Below are positions 9,729 to 16,196 of a stretch of 45,600 nucleotides of DNA, piece after piece. The notes under the pieces are model-generated. The model saw only the letters and a program-made list of their open reading frames with translations. It had not been told where the DNA came from and searched no databases. The position numbers were made by a program, and so were the translations under genes. The number at the start of each line of letters is the position of its first letter. Position 1 is the stretch's first letter. The stretch is from assembly GCA_002455375.1 (NCBI GenBank), contig DKKR01000038.1, positions 259 through 45,858 of the forward strand, read 5' to 3'. Source of the DNA: Bacteroidetes bacterium UBA6661. Its GTDB lineage: Bacteria > Bacteroidota > Bacteroidia > AKYH767-A > OLB10.

Positions 9729-10011
9729 AATAAAATCGTTTTATATCCCTTTTTACTCTTTTAATTGGGTTGTGCAAGGTTGACTTGATTTTATACGTAT
9801 CACCCGACTGTTTCCATGAAAATCTACTGTCAGAGTTTAACACAACTGTTTGATTGAAAAATGTAATAGACGAAGCTATGCAGTTGCGAGTTTTGTAGAC
9901 AGGTGAGTTTCCAGTGTCGTGTTGCAAGGCTTTTAATTGTGAAAGCAAACATGGTGGTATTTCTTGAAGACTATTCCCATTTAACACTAATTGAGATTTC
10001 TGTATTTCCAT
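9727..10011 (-). CDS. Possible 94-aa ORF of unknown function
   Basis: This ORF runs from ATG at 10011 to TAG at 9727. It starts inside the last codons of the upstream C2-like gene, in another frame, with a 41-nt overlap. The product (MEIQKSQLVLNGNSLQEIPP, later SRFSWKQSGDTYKIKS, ending in a basic tail) has no signal peptide or membrane segment and matches no family I recognise. In its favour are the terminator placed exactly at its end and an otherwise unexplained 240-nt stretch of transcript. Against it are the lack of a ribosome binding site and the possibility of chance openness in AT-rich DNA. An in-frame extension to 10062 exists but would overlap more of the upstream gene. Confidence 0.3.
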   Translation of the reverse strand: MEIQKSQLVLNGNSLQEIPPCLLSQLKALQHDTGNSPVYKTRNCIASSITFFNQTVVLNSDSRFSWKQSGDTYKIKSTLHNPIKRVKRDIKRFY

Positions 10012-11389
10012 TCGCTTTAGTAATCTGTTCCTTGTAGGCATCTTTTCCGAACATGTAATCACTTAATTTAAATCCAACGCTTCCGACTTTATCTGGGTCA
10101 GTTACTGAGTCGTAATCATATAGGAAAATAAAAATCGTCTCTTTTAAATCATCTAATACAAAACCCTTTCCAGTGAGCGAAAAATATACCGGCAAGTTTT
10201 GTGGGTTAACATCTTCTTTTCTTTCCATTGGGTTTAAACTACGAAGTATTTGTCCGTTTTTATCTGTAATGATGTAGTAAATATCTGGAAGATTATTTCC
10301 GAAGGGATTGTCCCAAGGCTCGCCTGTGCTTTTTATTGAAGGAATTTTATTAATTGCAATTTTTGTGATTACTGCTTTGGAATATGTCTTAGAATTAGCA
10401 TTTGATATTTCATCAATACCAATAATAAAGAAAGTCCGCATTAAATCTTCAAAGGATTTTGAAGTTTCGAGAAAATCGTTTGCAGGTGTGTTGAAATAAA
10501 TTATAAACATGGATGTATCTTGAAAAGTTATAAGAACATATGCCATTGAGGAAGTAGAAGTCTCCTTATCAGTATAGAGATACGTATATTTAAGTGATTT
10601 AAAATTTGGATAAGTTGCTATCTCTGACTTTATGATTTGTCCTTCGCCTAAACTTTTAGAAAGGATGTCAGCCATAGTTTCTTTTAATTTATCGCTTGCG
10701 TTTTTATCAGTTTGAAAACGCTCAACACTAACATTTTGCAAATCGGATGATATTTGTCTTCCAACGCCCATATTGAATTTTTTTTCTGAATCAATGTTTA
10801 CATTGAAATCCTCTGCAAATAAATTTTCTTTTTCTGTAGTTTCTTTTTGAGTAAAATTTCCAGTTGGAATGAAAAACAGATAATCGTTGTTTTTCCCAAG
10901 ATGTAATTTTTCATTTATTTCTTTTGCTGTAACAATGTCTGTTTTAACTGCATTGATTGAAGCATTAGTAACCTGTGTTGGTGGAGTAGGTTGGTCTAGT
11001 ATTCCTTTTTTTATGTATGCTTCGGAAAATGCAACTGTTTTAACTAATCCATTTACAACAGAGGCATAATCTTTTCGGTTGATTGCTTTAACTCCGTCTG
11101 TAATACTTTTTTCCACCTGCGATAAGAATTCTTTATTTAAAACCTTTACATTTTTTATTCTGTAAATAGCATCAGAGACTTCATAAGCCGCTCCTTTTGC
11201 ATCTTGATTAATTAATTTTGGCACTGTTTTACTAATAATTTCTTTAGTTAGTGGGTCATTAATTTTCTTTAAAATGAGTGGCGAAACAAATGTCCAACCC
11301 ATTTGTATCATTTGTGCATCCACTTTAATCTTTTGTGCAAACGTGTTAGAATAAAGAACTACCAAAAGCAGTGTAAAGTATTTTCTCAT
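9971..11389 (-). CDS. Secreted protein with a C-terminal C2-like beta-sandwich, function unknown
   Basis: This 472-residue protein has an N-terminal signal peptide (MRKYFTLLLVVLYSNTFAQ). The middle region (about 20-340) is not recognised; it contains helical segments such as LTKEIISKTVPKLINQ and then a mixed alpha/beta part (YTYLYTDKETSTSSMAYVLI). The last ~130 residues resemble a C2 domain: GEPWDN, LPDIYYIITDKNGQIL, LKETIFIFLYDYDSVTDPDK, VGSVGFKLSDYM. The DYDSVTDPD loop would supply acidic Ca-type ligands. It is probably periplasmic or surface-exposed, and no catalytic motif was found. A -7 box lies 22 nt upstream of the start. Confidence 0.7.
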   Translation of the reverse strand: MRKYFTLLLVVLYSNTFAQKIKVDAQMIQMGWTFVSPLILKKINDPLTKEIISKTVPKLINQDAKGAAYEVSDAIYRIKNVKVLNKEFLSQVEKSITDGVKAINRKDYASVVNGLVKTVAFSEAYIKKGILDQPTPPTQVTNASINAVKTDIVTAKEINEKLHLGKNNDYLFFIPTGNFTQKETTEKENLFAEDFNVNIDSEKKFNMGVGRQISSDLQNVSVERFQTDKNASDKLKETMADILSKSLGEGQIIKSEIATYPNFKSLKYTYLYTDKETSTSSMAYVLITFQDTSMFIIYFNTPANDFLETSKSFEDLMRTFFIIGIDEISNANSKTYSKAVITKIAINKIPSIKSTGEPWDNPFGNNLPDIYYIITDKNGQILRSLNPMERKEDVNPQNLPVYFSLTGKGFVLDDLKETIFIFLYDYDSVTDPDKVGSVGFKLSDYMFGKDAYKEQITKANGNTEISISVKWE

Positions 11390-11410
11390 TTTATTTTGGT
11401 TTTAAAAAGT

Positions 11411-11418
11411 CAAATGTA
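11411..11418 (-). promoter_or_regulatory. Candidate -7 promoter box of the C2-like gene
   Basis: The plus strand CAAATGTA reads TACATTTG on the minus strand, an exact TAnnTTTG. It lies 22 nt upstream of the start codon at 11389. No -33 element with good spacing was found. Confidence 0.5.
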
Positions 11419-11865
11419 AATATCTTGTGACAACGGTAGTGCAGCAGGGTAAAGTAAAATGTGAAGTAAAAGAATGGTATGCTTGTGTGCAAGCGTTGCT
11501 TCTCTTTTTATTTTAAAGAAGCGATAGCCAAAACGGTTTTGGTGACTTTCTGAGCTCGTCATTTTCGCTTAGCAGTAACGTTCAATCGGAGTGGTTAACA
11601 TTGCCGCTAACATCAGTCTGTGAAAAAAATAATTTCAGAAGCATTTACAAATATAAATTAATTTCATTTGATTTAAGGAAAGAAACAGCAACTAAAAATG
11701 CCACTTATGCAAGGGGTCAACCGTGAACAAATTATATTTTCAAATAGCCAAAACGAGCCTTAAAGTCCAATCTCTTGGTTCAACCATCACTTTGGCAAAG
11801 CAAAAGCAACGAGGAGACGAAAGTTTGTTGGAGGTTTACACAACACTAAACCCATCTATCTGTGA

Positions 11866-11944
11866 ACCGCTAAGTACGCGACCCGTACGCTTAGTGGTGT
11901 GAGAGGTGCACTCCGTCAGTATCTGGCGGAGCCGCCTACTCGAT
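11866..11944 (+). ncRNA. Group II intron 3' remnant (domains V and VI)
   Basis: Domain V-like hairpin: ACCGCTAAG (11866-11874) pairs with CTTAGTGGT (11890-11898) including one G.U wobble. A 2-nt CG bulge (11888-11889) follows an upper TACG/CGTA helix. The joining segment GTGTGAGAGG and a domain VI-like hairpin follow: CTCCGTCAG, loop TAT, CTGGCGGAG, within an outer GGTG/CGCC helix. It ends CCTACTCGAT, with an unpaired A at 11938 six nt before the likely 3' splice site. The string GGTGTGAGAGG plus CCTACTCGAT is characteristic of bacterial group II introns. No reverse transcriptase ORF or domain I was recognised, so this looks like an orphaned tail. Confidence 0.75.
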
Positions 11945-12024
11945 TAGCGGTTCGGGCTTTCGTTAATAGAAAAGGTCAATACCAGAAGTATCAACCTTTA
12001 CCAAAAAAAATATTTCTTGTTGCC

Positions 12025-12897
12025 TTATTTCTTTACGCTCAACATTCCTTGCGTTCCAAATTTGGTGTAAAGCCCTGTCATTATTTGTTCGTGGTGTTCA
12101 TTATATTTTTGAATTGGTTCTGCCATGCCAATAAAATCAACTGACGTGCGGAATGGTTTTTCTCCTTTGGATTTTTCAAGAAGTTCGGCATAAGCGTCTG
12201 CCACTTTTTGAGGGTCTTGTTGCGGATTGTTCTTTAATACATTCTCAAAATTTTGAAGTGCAATTTCAGGCACTTTTGCAAAATCGCCATAAGCACTTTC
12301 TCTACTTTTGTCGCTTGGCGTCATTAGATTTTCGTTAAATGAAGTTGGGTATCCTCCAGGCTCTACAATACAATTTTCGATACCAAAACCAGAAAGCTCC
12401 ACTCTGTAATTTTCTGCCAATGCTTCCAATGCCCACTTTGAAGCCTGATAGGTTCCGTAAAACGGTAAGGCTATTCTGCCCAATAAGCTGGAAGTGTAAA
12501 CAATCAAACCGTCCTTCTTTTCTCGGAAATAGGGAACAACCGCTCTGTTCATTCGTTGAACCCCAAATACATTAATGTCAAATACTTTTTGAAAATCGTT
12601 AGGTGTAAAAAATTCCTGCATTCCAAGAACTCCGATACCTGCATTATTTATCAAAACATCTAAGCCATTTAGGTCGGTTATAGCTTTTTGCACTCCGTTG
12701 TTTACACTTGTATCGTCAGTAACATCAATTTCTATAATTTTTGCTCCTGCTTTACTCAGCTCGTCCGCAATTGATTTATTTTTTCCATTGATGTCCCGCA
12801 TAGAAGCGGCAACCGAATGACCTTTTTCCAATAGTGCTACTACGATTAATTTTCCGAAGCCACCACTTGCACCTGTTATTAAAATTTTCTTTGTCAT
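12025..12897 (-). CDS. Short-chain dehydrogenase/reductase (classical SDR)
   Basis: This NAD(P)-dependent oxidoreductase has 290 residues and unknown substrate. The Rossmann motif TGASGGFG is at 8-15, an acidic IDVTD follows at 57-61, NNAG is at 84-87, the catalytic Ser is in YTSSLLG near 136, and the catalytic pair is Tyr150/Lys154 in YGTYQASKWAL. It then has the usual VEPGGYPTSF segment. The C-terminal ~40 residues are an extension seen in SDRs of the three-oxoacyl or NAD(P)-quinone type. The AraC-family gene lies 68 nt upstream on the same strand. A 21-bp-spaced direct repeat in that gap suggests AraC-type control. Confidence 0.9.
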   Translation of the reverse strand: MTKKILITGASGGFGKLIVVALLEKGHSVAASMRDINGKNKSIADELSKAGAKIIEIDVTDDTSVNNGVQKAITDLNGLDVLINNAGIGVLGMQEFFTPNDFQKVFDINVFGVQRMNRAVVPYFREKKDGLIVYTSSLLGRIALPFYGTYQASKWALEALAENYRVELSGFGIENCIVEPGGYPTSFNENLMTPSDKSRESAYGDFAKVPEIALQNFENVLKNNPQQDPQKVADAYAELLEKSKGEKPFRTSVDFIGMAEPIQKYNEHHEQIMTGLYTKFGTQGMLSVKK

Positions 12898-12950
12898 ATT
12901 CTATTTGAATTTGTTGATGCAAATTTCCAAATAGAAAATGGGTTAGTTAT

Positions 12951-12983
12951 GGTGAGAAGTTCCGATTATTTGGTGAAAAGTTC
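12951..12983 (-). promoter_or_regulatory. Candidate AraC-type operator: two direct half-sites 21 bp apart
   Basis: GGTGAGAAGTTC (12951-12962) and GGTGAAAAGTTC (12972-12983) agree at 11 of 12 positions and start 21 bp apart, two helical turns, the usual layout for AraC-family dimers. The proximal site lies 53 bp before the SDR start; the distal one overlaps the last codons of the araC-like gene. Binding by that regulator is inferred. Confidence 0.5.
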
Positions 12984-13361
12984 AGTTTTTGAATTTAGTT
13001 CACGAAATTGTTTAGGTGTTTTGCCTTCATAACTCTTGAAAAATTTGGTGAAGTTTGAAGGGTCAAAAGTTAATATCTGTGCGATATGTGAGATTGTGTT
13101 GTTGGTTGTAAGCAAAAGCTCTTTAGAAATTTCCATAAGCCGTTCTTCATAAATATCGCAGGGCGATTTCCCCAATACTTCCTGAATTGTATTGCTCAAA
13201 TGTTTTGGACTTACAAACAACAATTCTGCTAAATCTTTTATTTCAAAAGTTTTGTCAGCTTTTCCGTTTTTAAGGTCGGTCAAATGTTTGTCAAGCTCGT
13301 GAAGATACTGGGCAACTATTTCCTTTTGTCTTACAGATGCTTTATCTTTTTCTGTTGTCAT
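12966..13361 (-). CDS. AraC-family transcriptional regulator (HTH domain only)
   Basis: This short regulator of 131 residues has a helical N-terminus (KEIVAQYLHELDKHLTDLKN) followed by a full AraC/XylS double helix-turn-helix. The first HTH is in IKDLAELLFVSPKHLSNTIQEVLGKSP (read as two adjoining segments), and the second is ISHIAQILTFDPSNFTKFFKSYEG with the signature KTPKQFRE. There is no cupin or other effector-binding domain. The usual AraC length is ~280, so this is either a stand-alone DNA-binding form or a product that lost its sensor half. No N-terminal continuation is visible upstream. It precedes the SDR gene by 68 nt and probably controls it. Confidence 0.88.
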   Translation of the reverse strand: MTTEKDKASVRQKEIVAQYLHELDKHLTDLKNGKADKTFEIKDLAELLFVSPKHLSNTIQEVLGKSPCDIYEERLMEISKELLLTTNNTISHIAQILTFDPSNFTKFFKSYEGKTPKQFRELNSKTELFTK

Positions 13362-13417
13362 TCCGTTATGATTATGTGTTTGGGAGTCTGTTTAGCCTGA
13401 CCGCCAACATTTAAATA

Positions 13418-13446
13418 TCAGCATATTTTAACCTAAAACATGCTGA
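13418..13446 (-). other. Hairpin in the 5' leader of the araC-like gene
   Basis: As minus-strand RNA, 13446-13434 pairs with 13430-13418 over 13 bp (one G.U), with a 3-nt loop. It lies between the candidate promoter (13455-13485) and the start codon at 13361. There is no strong U tract, so it is a leader structure or operator rather than a clear terminator. Confidence 0.4.
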
Positions 13447-13454
13447 ATATTTCC

Positions 13455-13485
13455 CAAATATAGCGGTATAAAGCAATTTTACAAA
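13455..13485 (-). promoter_or_regulatory. Promoter of the araC-like gene
   Basis: The minus strand reads TTTG (13485-13482), 19 nt, then TATATTTG (13462-13455). Both match the Bacteroidota -33/-7 consensus with acceptable spacing. The predicted leader to the start at 13361 is about 90 nt. Confidence 0.6.
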
Positions 13486-13638
13486 ATTACCGGATATGTT
13501 ATAGTTAATCAGCCTGGCTTTCTTTTCTTTAAGATAACACTCATAAATTTGCTGAAATCAAGTCTTGATTCAACTACTTTCTATGGTACGATTTACTGCA
13601 AGTAAACCGTTAGTTTATTGATTTAATTTTATGTAAGA

Positions 13639-14109
13639 CTATTTATTGTTTGTTTTGATTGCAATTTTTACCGGCACAAGGTCGGCAACGCTACCGCCAT
13701 TGATAATAATATCGCGCAGTATGGTTGACGATAATGGAGCATGTTCAGGACTTGAAATCACAAACACCGTTTCTATACCGCCAAGTTTTTTATTCATCTG
13801 TGCTATGGCCTTTTCAAATTCAAAATCGTTGCTGTTGCGCAATCCGCGAATCATATATTGTGCCTGCTGCTGTTTGCAGAATTCTGCCGTCAGTCCATGA
13901 TAGCTGGTAATGCTGATTTTGGGTTCGTTATTAAATACCTGCTCCAGCCAGTTTAATCGTTGCTCTAAGCTGAACAAATATTTTTTATCCGGATTTATTC
14001 CTATGGCAATAATTATTTTATCGAATAAGGGTAGCATACGTTGTACAATCTCCAAGTGTCCGTTATGAATAGGGTCAAACGATCCGGGGAATACTGCAGT
14101 TTTCATCAT
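13639..14109 (-). CDS. coaD: Phosphopantetheine adenylyltransferase
   Basis: Penultimate step of coenzyme A synthesis: 4'-phosphopantetheine plus ATP gives dephospho-CoA. At 156 residues the length is typical. The nucleotidyltransferase motif is PGSFDPIHNGHLEI near the N-terminus. Later come YMIRGLRNSNDFEFEKAIAQMN and the second ATP motif LSSTILRDI (ISSTxxR in the family). The protein starts with two Met codons (14109 and 14106); either could be used. It follows rsmD by 5 nt in a minus-strand operon DUF3822-rsmD-coaD. Confidence 0.96.
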   Translation of the reverse strand: MMKTAVFPGSFDPIHNGHLEIVQRMLPLFDKIIIAIGINPDKKYLFSLEQRLNWLEQVFNNEPKISITSYHGLTAEFCKQQQAQYMIRGLRNSNDFEFEKAIAQMNKKLGGIETVFVISSPEHAPLSSTILRDIIINGGSVADLVPVKIAIKTNNK

Positions 14110-14114
14110 TGATA

Positions 14115-14654
14115 TTATTTTTCAGCTACGAATATACTGAATGCAACAGCACCATAAGTTCGCGTTTCAAGTAAATTGTCAGATTTTAGAGCCTGCATTT
14201 CGCTGCAGTGTTCTATAACTAAAAGCCCTTGTGCTGTCAACAATTTTTTTCTATAAACAATTTCTGCAATTTCCTGTACCGGATTCAAATTAAATGGGGG
14301 GTCTGCAAATATTAAATCAAAAGGTCTGCTGCATTGTTCTAAAAAATCCAATGCATCAGATTGTTTAGCTTTTGCATTTTCAGCATGTATATCATTAAAT
14401 GTTTTTTGGACAAAAGCAACGCATCGTTTGTCAGAATCAACGGCTGTTACACTTTTTGCACCACGCGATATCAGTTCGTAAGAAATATTTCCGGTGCCAC
14501 AATACAAGTCGAGTGCAGCGATGGTAGAAAAACTGAGGTGGTTGGAAAGAATATTAAACAAACCTGTTTTGGCAAAATCTGTTGTTGGACGAACCGGTAA
14601 AGAATCGGGAGCTGTAATTTTTTTTCCCCGCAACCGCCCGCTGATTATACGCAC
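14115..14654 (-). CDS. rsmD: 16S rRNA (guanine(966)-N2)-methyltransferase RsmD
   Basis: This SAM-dependent methyltransferase acts on 16S rRNA in the assembling 30S subunit. Its 179 residues include the N-terminal signature MRIISGRLRGKKI, the RPTTDFAKTGLFNIL segment, SAM motif I ALDLYCGTGNISYEL, an acidic motif II VTAVDSDKRCV and the catalytic motif FADPPFNL. Its start overlaps the DUF3822 stop by 10 nt, which suggests translational coupling. coaD follows after 5 nt. The rsmD-coaD pairing is common across bacteria. Confidence 0.95.
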   Translation of the reverse strand: MRIISGRLRGKKITAPDSLPVRPTTDFAKTGLFNILSNHLSFSTIAALDLYCGTGNISYELISRGAKSVTAVDSDKRCVAFVQKTFNDIHAENAKAKQSDALDFLEQCSRPFDLIFADPPFNLNPVQEIAEIVYRKKLLTAQGLLVIEHCSEMQALKSDNLLETRTYGAVAFSIFVAEK

Positions 14655-15529
14655 AAAAACTGATTATAAAGACTAAAATGATAATGTGCTGCTACTTCAT
14701 CAAAACCATAGCTGTAAAAAGCAAATGAAGGTCGTTGCACAAACTGCAGGTTGCGGATATATTTTGATGTCAATACTATAATTGCTGAATTTTTTTCTGT
14801 TGTTCCTGCAATATTCAAAACCTGCGACTCCGGATTCATTTCAAGCTGCTCATAAACGAAAACAAGAAAATAAATAAAATCTTCTGTTGACATAAAGTTA
14901 AACTTGTTGTAATAAAGCAAATTTCCACCCTGATTGACAACCATTTCAAAATAGGTGTTTTGAATATTAACTGTTACTGTTCTTTCAGAGGTGTTTTTAT
15001 GTAAGGTAAGTACACCTTCAATAAAAGGCGTTGCGCCATGAAAAATACTGAGGTTTGAATACCAGGAGTTAAAGAAGTCAAATAGCGATTTAGGCACAGA
15101 ATAAATATTCCTGGCCGAAATACGCCTGAGATTATCGAACAATAATTTATTTGTTGTTTCTGTAGATTGGCGTTGATGGTTGGCATAATAAAACTCATCT
15201 AAACGGTCTGCATCAAAAAACACATCAGGCACAAGGGTGTTGTTAAATCCGCAAAAAGAAAGTACAACACTATCGTAATGATTATCTAAAAGAGGTTTGT
15301 TCTGTTCAAAGATCTGAAGAATTTTTTCTGTCAGATCATCATTACTGAGAGGATATGGAAAACGATAATCAAACAGGGCTACAAACTTGTTTCGGTCTGT
15401 ATCTATCAACGCTGCAGAAAAAAAGTTACTGCTGCATTGGATAAAAAGATTCATTATGCGCGATACATCGGCATTGATGGATTCGTCAACTATACTTATC
15501 CAGGCATCTGATTTTTTATCGGTAATCAC
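14645..15529 (-). CDS. DUF3822 family protein
   Basis: This 294-residue protein of the DUF3822 family, which I know chiefly from Bacteroidota next to rsmD, has unknown function. Visible features are an N-terminal domain with FFSAALIDTDRNKFVALFDY and a second half with VTVNIQNTYFEMVVNQGG and FIYFLVFVYEQLEMNP. This layout is reminiscent of an actin-like ATPase (ASKHA) fold without obvious phosphate loops. There is no signal peptide or membrane helix. The start is GTG at 15529; the next in-frame Met is 26 codons later. A -7 box ends only 5 nt upstream, so the mRNA may be leaderless. Confidence 0.82.
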   Translation of the reverse strand: MITDKKSDAWISIVDESINADVSRIMNLFIQCSSNFFSAALIDTDRNKFVALFDYRFPYPLSNDDLTEKILQIFEQNKPLLDNHYDSVVLSFCGFNNTLVPDVFFDADRLDEFYYANHQRQSTETTNKLLFDNLRRISARNIYSVPKSLFDFFNSWYSNLSIFHGATPFIEGVLTLHKNTSERTVTVNIQNTYFEMVVNQGGNLLYYNKFNFMSTEDFIYFLVFVYEQLEMNPESQVLNIAGTTEKNSAIIVLTSKYIRNLQFVQRPSFAFYSYGFDEVAAHYHFSLYNQFLCV

Positions 15530-15533
15530 TTTA

Positions 15534-15541
15534 CAAAATTA
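15534..15541 (-). promoter_or_regulatory. -7 promoter box of the DUF3822-rsmD-coaD operon
   Basis: The plus strand CAAAATTA is TAATTTTG on the minus strand, an exact TAnnTTTG. Transcription would begin about 5-7 nt downstream, at the GTG start codon itself. No clear -33 element was found. Confidence 0.5.
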
Positions 15542-15587
15542 CGTATTTATGAAATGCGATAAATTTCCGGGATTATGTCAAAAAAAA

Positions 15588-15610
15588 ATCCCCTGCAATC
15601 GGCAGAGGAT
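15588..15610 (-). terminator. Rho-independent terminator of rpmE2
   Basis: On the minus strand ATCCTCTGC pairs with GCAGGGGAT (one U.G) around a 5-nt loop, followed by a long U tract (plus-strand A run 15580-15588). It lies 22-44 nt after the L31 stop and insulates it from the DUF3822 operon. Confidence 0.9.
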
Positions 15611-15631
15611 CTTTTCTGAAAATTTCTAAGA

Positions 15632-15913
15632 TTATTTCTCAGCTGTTTTAGCTGCCTTTTTTGCAGTTGATTTAGCATAACGGTTACGGAATTTATCCAC
15701 ACGTCCTGCAGTGTCAATCAGTTTCATCTTACCGGTATAGTAAGGATGCGACATATTTGAAATCTCAAGTTTTACCAAGGGATATTCGTTTCCATCTTCC
15801 CACTTAATGGTGTCTTTGGTATCAACACATGAACGCGTTAAGAACGCATAATCGCAACTGATATCTTTAAATACTACCATACGGTAGTTCTTTGGATGTA
15901 TTTCGCTTTTCAT
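15632..15913 (-). CDS. rpmE2: 50S ribosomal protein L31, type B
   Basis: This small protein of the large ribosomal subunit has 93 residues. It shows the type B pattern MKSEIHPKNYRMVVFKDISC, then a body with YPLVKLEISNMSHPYYTGKM and DTAGRVDKFRNRY. It lacks the CxxC zinc pair of the zinc-binding L31 form, consistent with the C- paralog. The C-terminus is a Lys/Ala tail (AKSTAKKAAKTAEK). A good promoter lies upstream and a terminator directly downstream, so it is a single-gene unit. Confidence 0.95.
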   Translation of the reverse strand: MKSEIHPKNYRMVVFKDISCDYAFLTRSCVDTKDTIKWEDGNEYPLVKLEISNMSHPYYTGKMKLIDTAGRVDKFRNRYAKSTAKKAAKTAEK

Positions 15914-15943
15914 TTTATAATAAAGTTTTTATCAAACGGGCTG

Positions 15944-15976
15944 CAAATATAGCTTTTTTTCTTATTCTATAACAAA
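15944..15976 (-). promoter_or_regulatory. Promoter of rpmE2
   Basis: The minus strand has TTTG (15976-15973), 21 nt, then TATATTTG (15951-15944). Both elements fit the Bacteroidota consensus. The start codon is at 15913, giving a leader of roughly 25 nt. Confidence 0.7.
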
Positions 15977-16156
15977 TTTGCAGCAAAATTTATTTTAAGA
16001 TACTACTTTAATTATCAGTGATTTAGTGATGGAATGTCTGTGATGTTGCTGTTTTGGAAATATGGGGACCAAAAAAGGCCGGTGTTTAAGTTTGTTAATA
16101 ATTGTGAATTATTGATATTCAAAGTATTTACAGCGTTAAAGAGCTAATAAAAGTAC

Positions 16157-16164
16157 TATTTTTG
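16157..16164 (+). promoter_or_regulatory. -7 promoter box of the nucleotide-sugar dehydratase gene
   Basis: TATTTTTG matches TAnnTTTG exactly and lies 32 nt before the ATG at 16197. A -33 element is not clear. Confidence 0.5.
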
Positions 16165-16196
16165 CGTTCAATTTTAAATTTTGTAAAGCCTGAGGA

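Larger units (their letters stand above)
11390..12024. other. 635-nt non-coding gap with a group II intron tail
   Basis: No coding sequence with recognisable content was found here. The left end holds the promoter of the minus-strand C2-like gene, and 11866-11944 holds the domain V/VI-like structure listed separately. The remaining ~450 nt (about 11420-11860) shows no ORF or RNA gene I recognise. It may be decayed intron or mobile-element DNA. Confidence 0.6.

Noticed and set aside
11485..11489. GTGTG as a possible 5' end of a short group II intron reaching 11944
   Set aside because: Five bases are too common to be evidence, and no domain I features were recognised between there and domain V.
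11521..11640. attC-like or integron-cassette-like stretch (TAACGTT, GTTAACA, CCGCTAAC core-like words)
   Set aside because: No paired core sites with a foldable long stem were found, and there is no integrase or cassette array.
11899..12144. An 81-codon plus-strand frame across the intron tail and the SDR 3' end
   Set aside because: It runs through the structured RNA and then antisense to the SDR gene; the product has no recognisable features.
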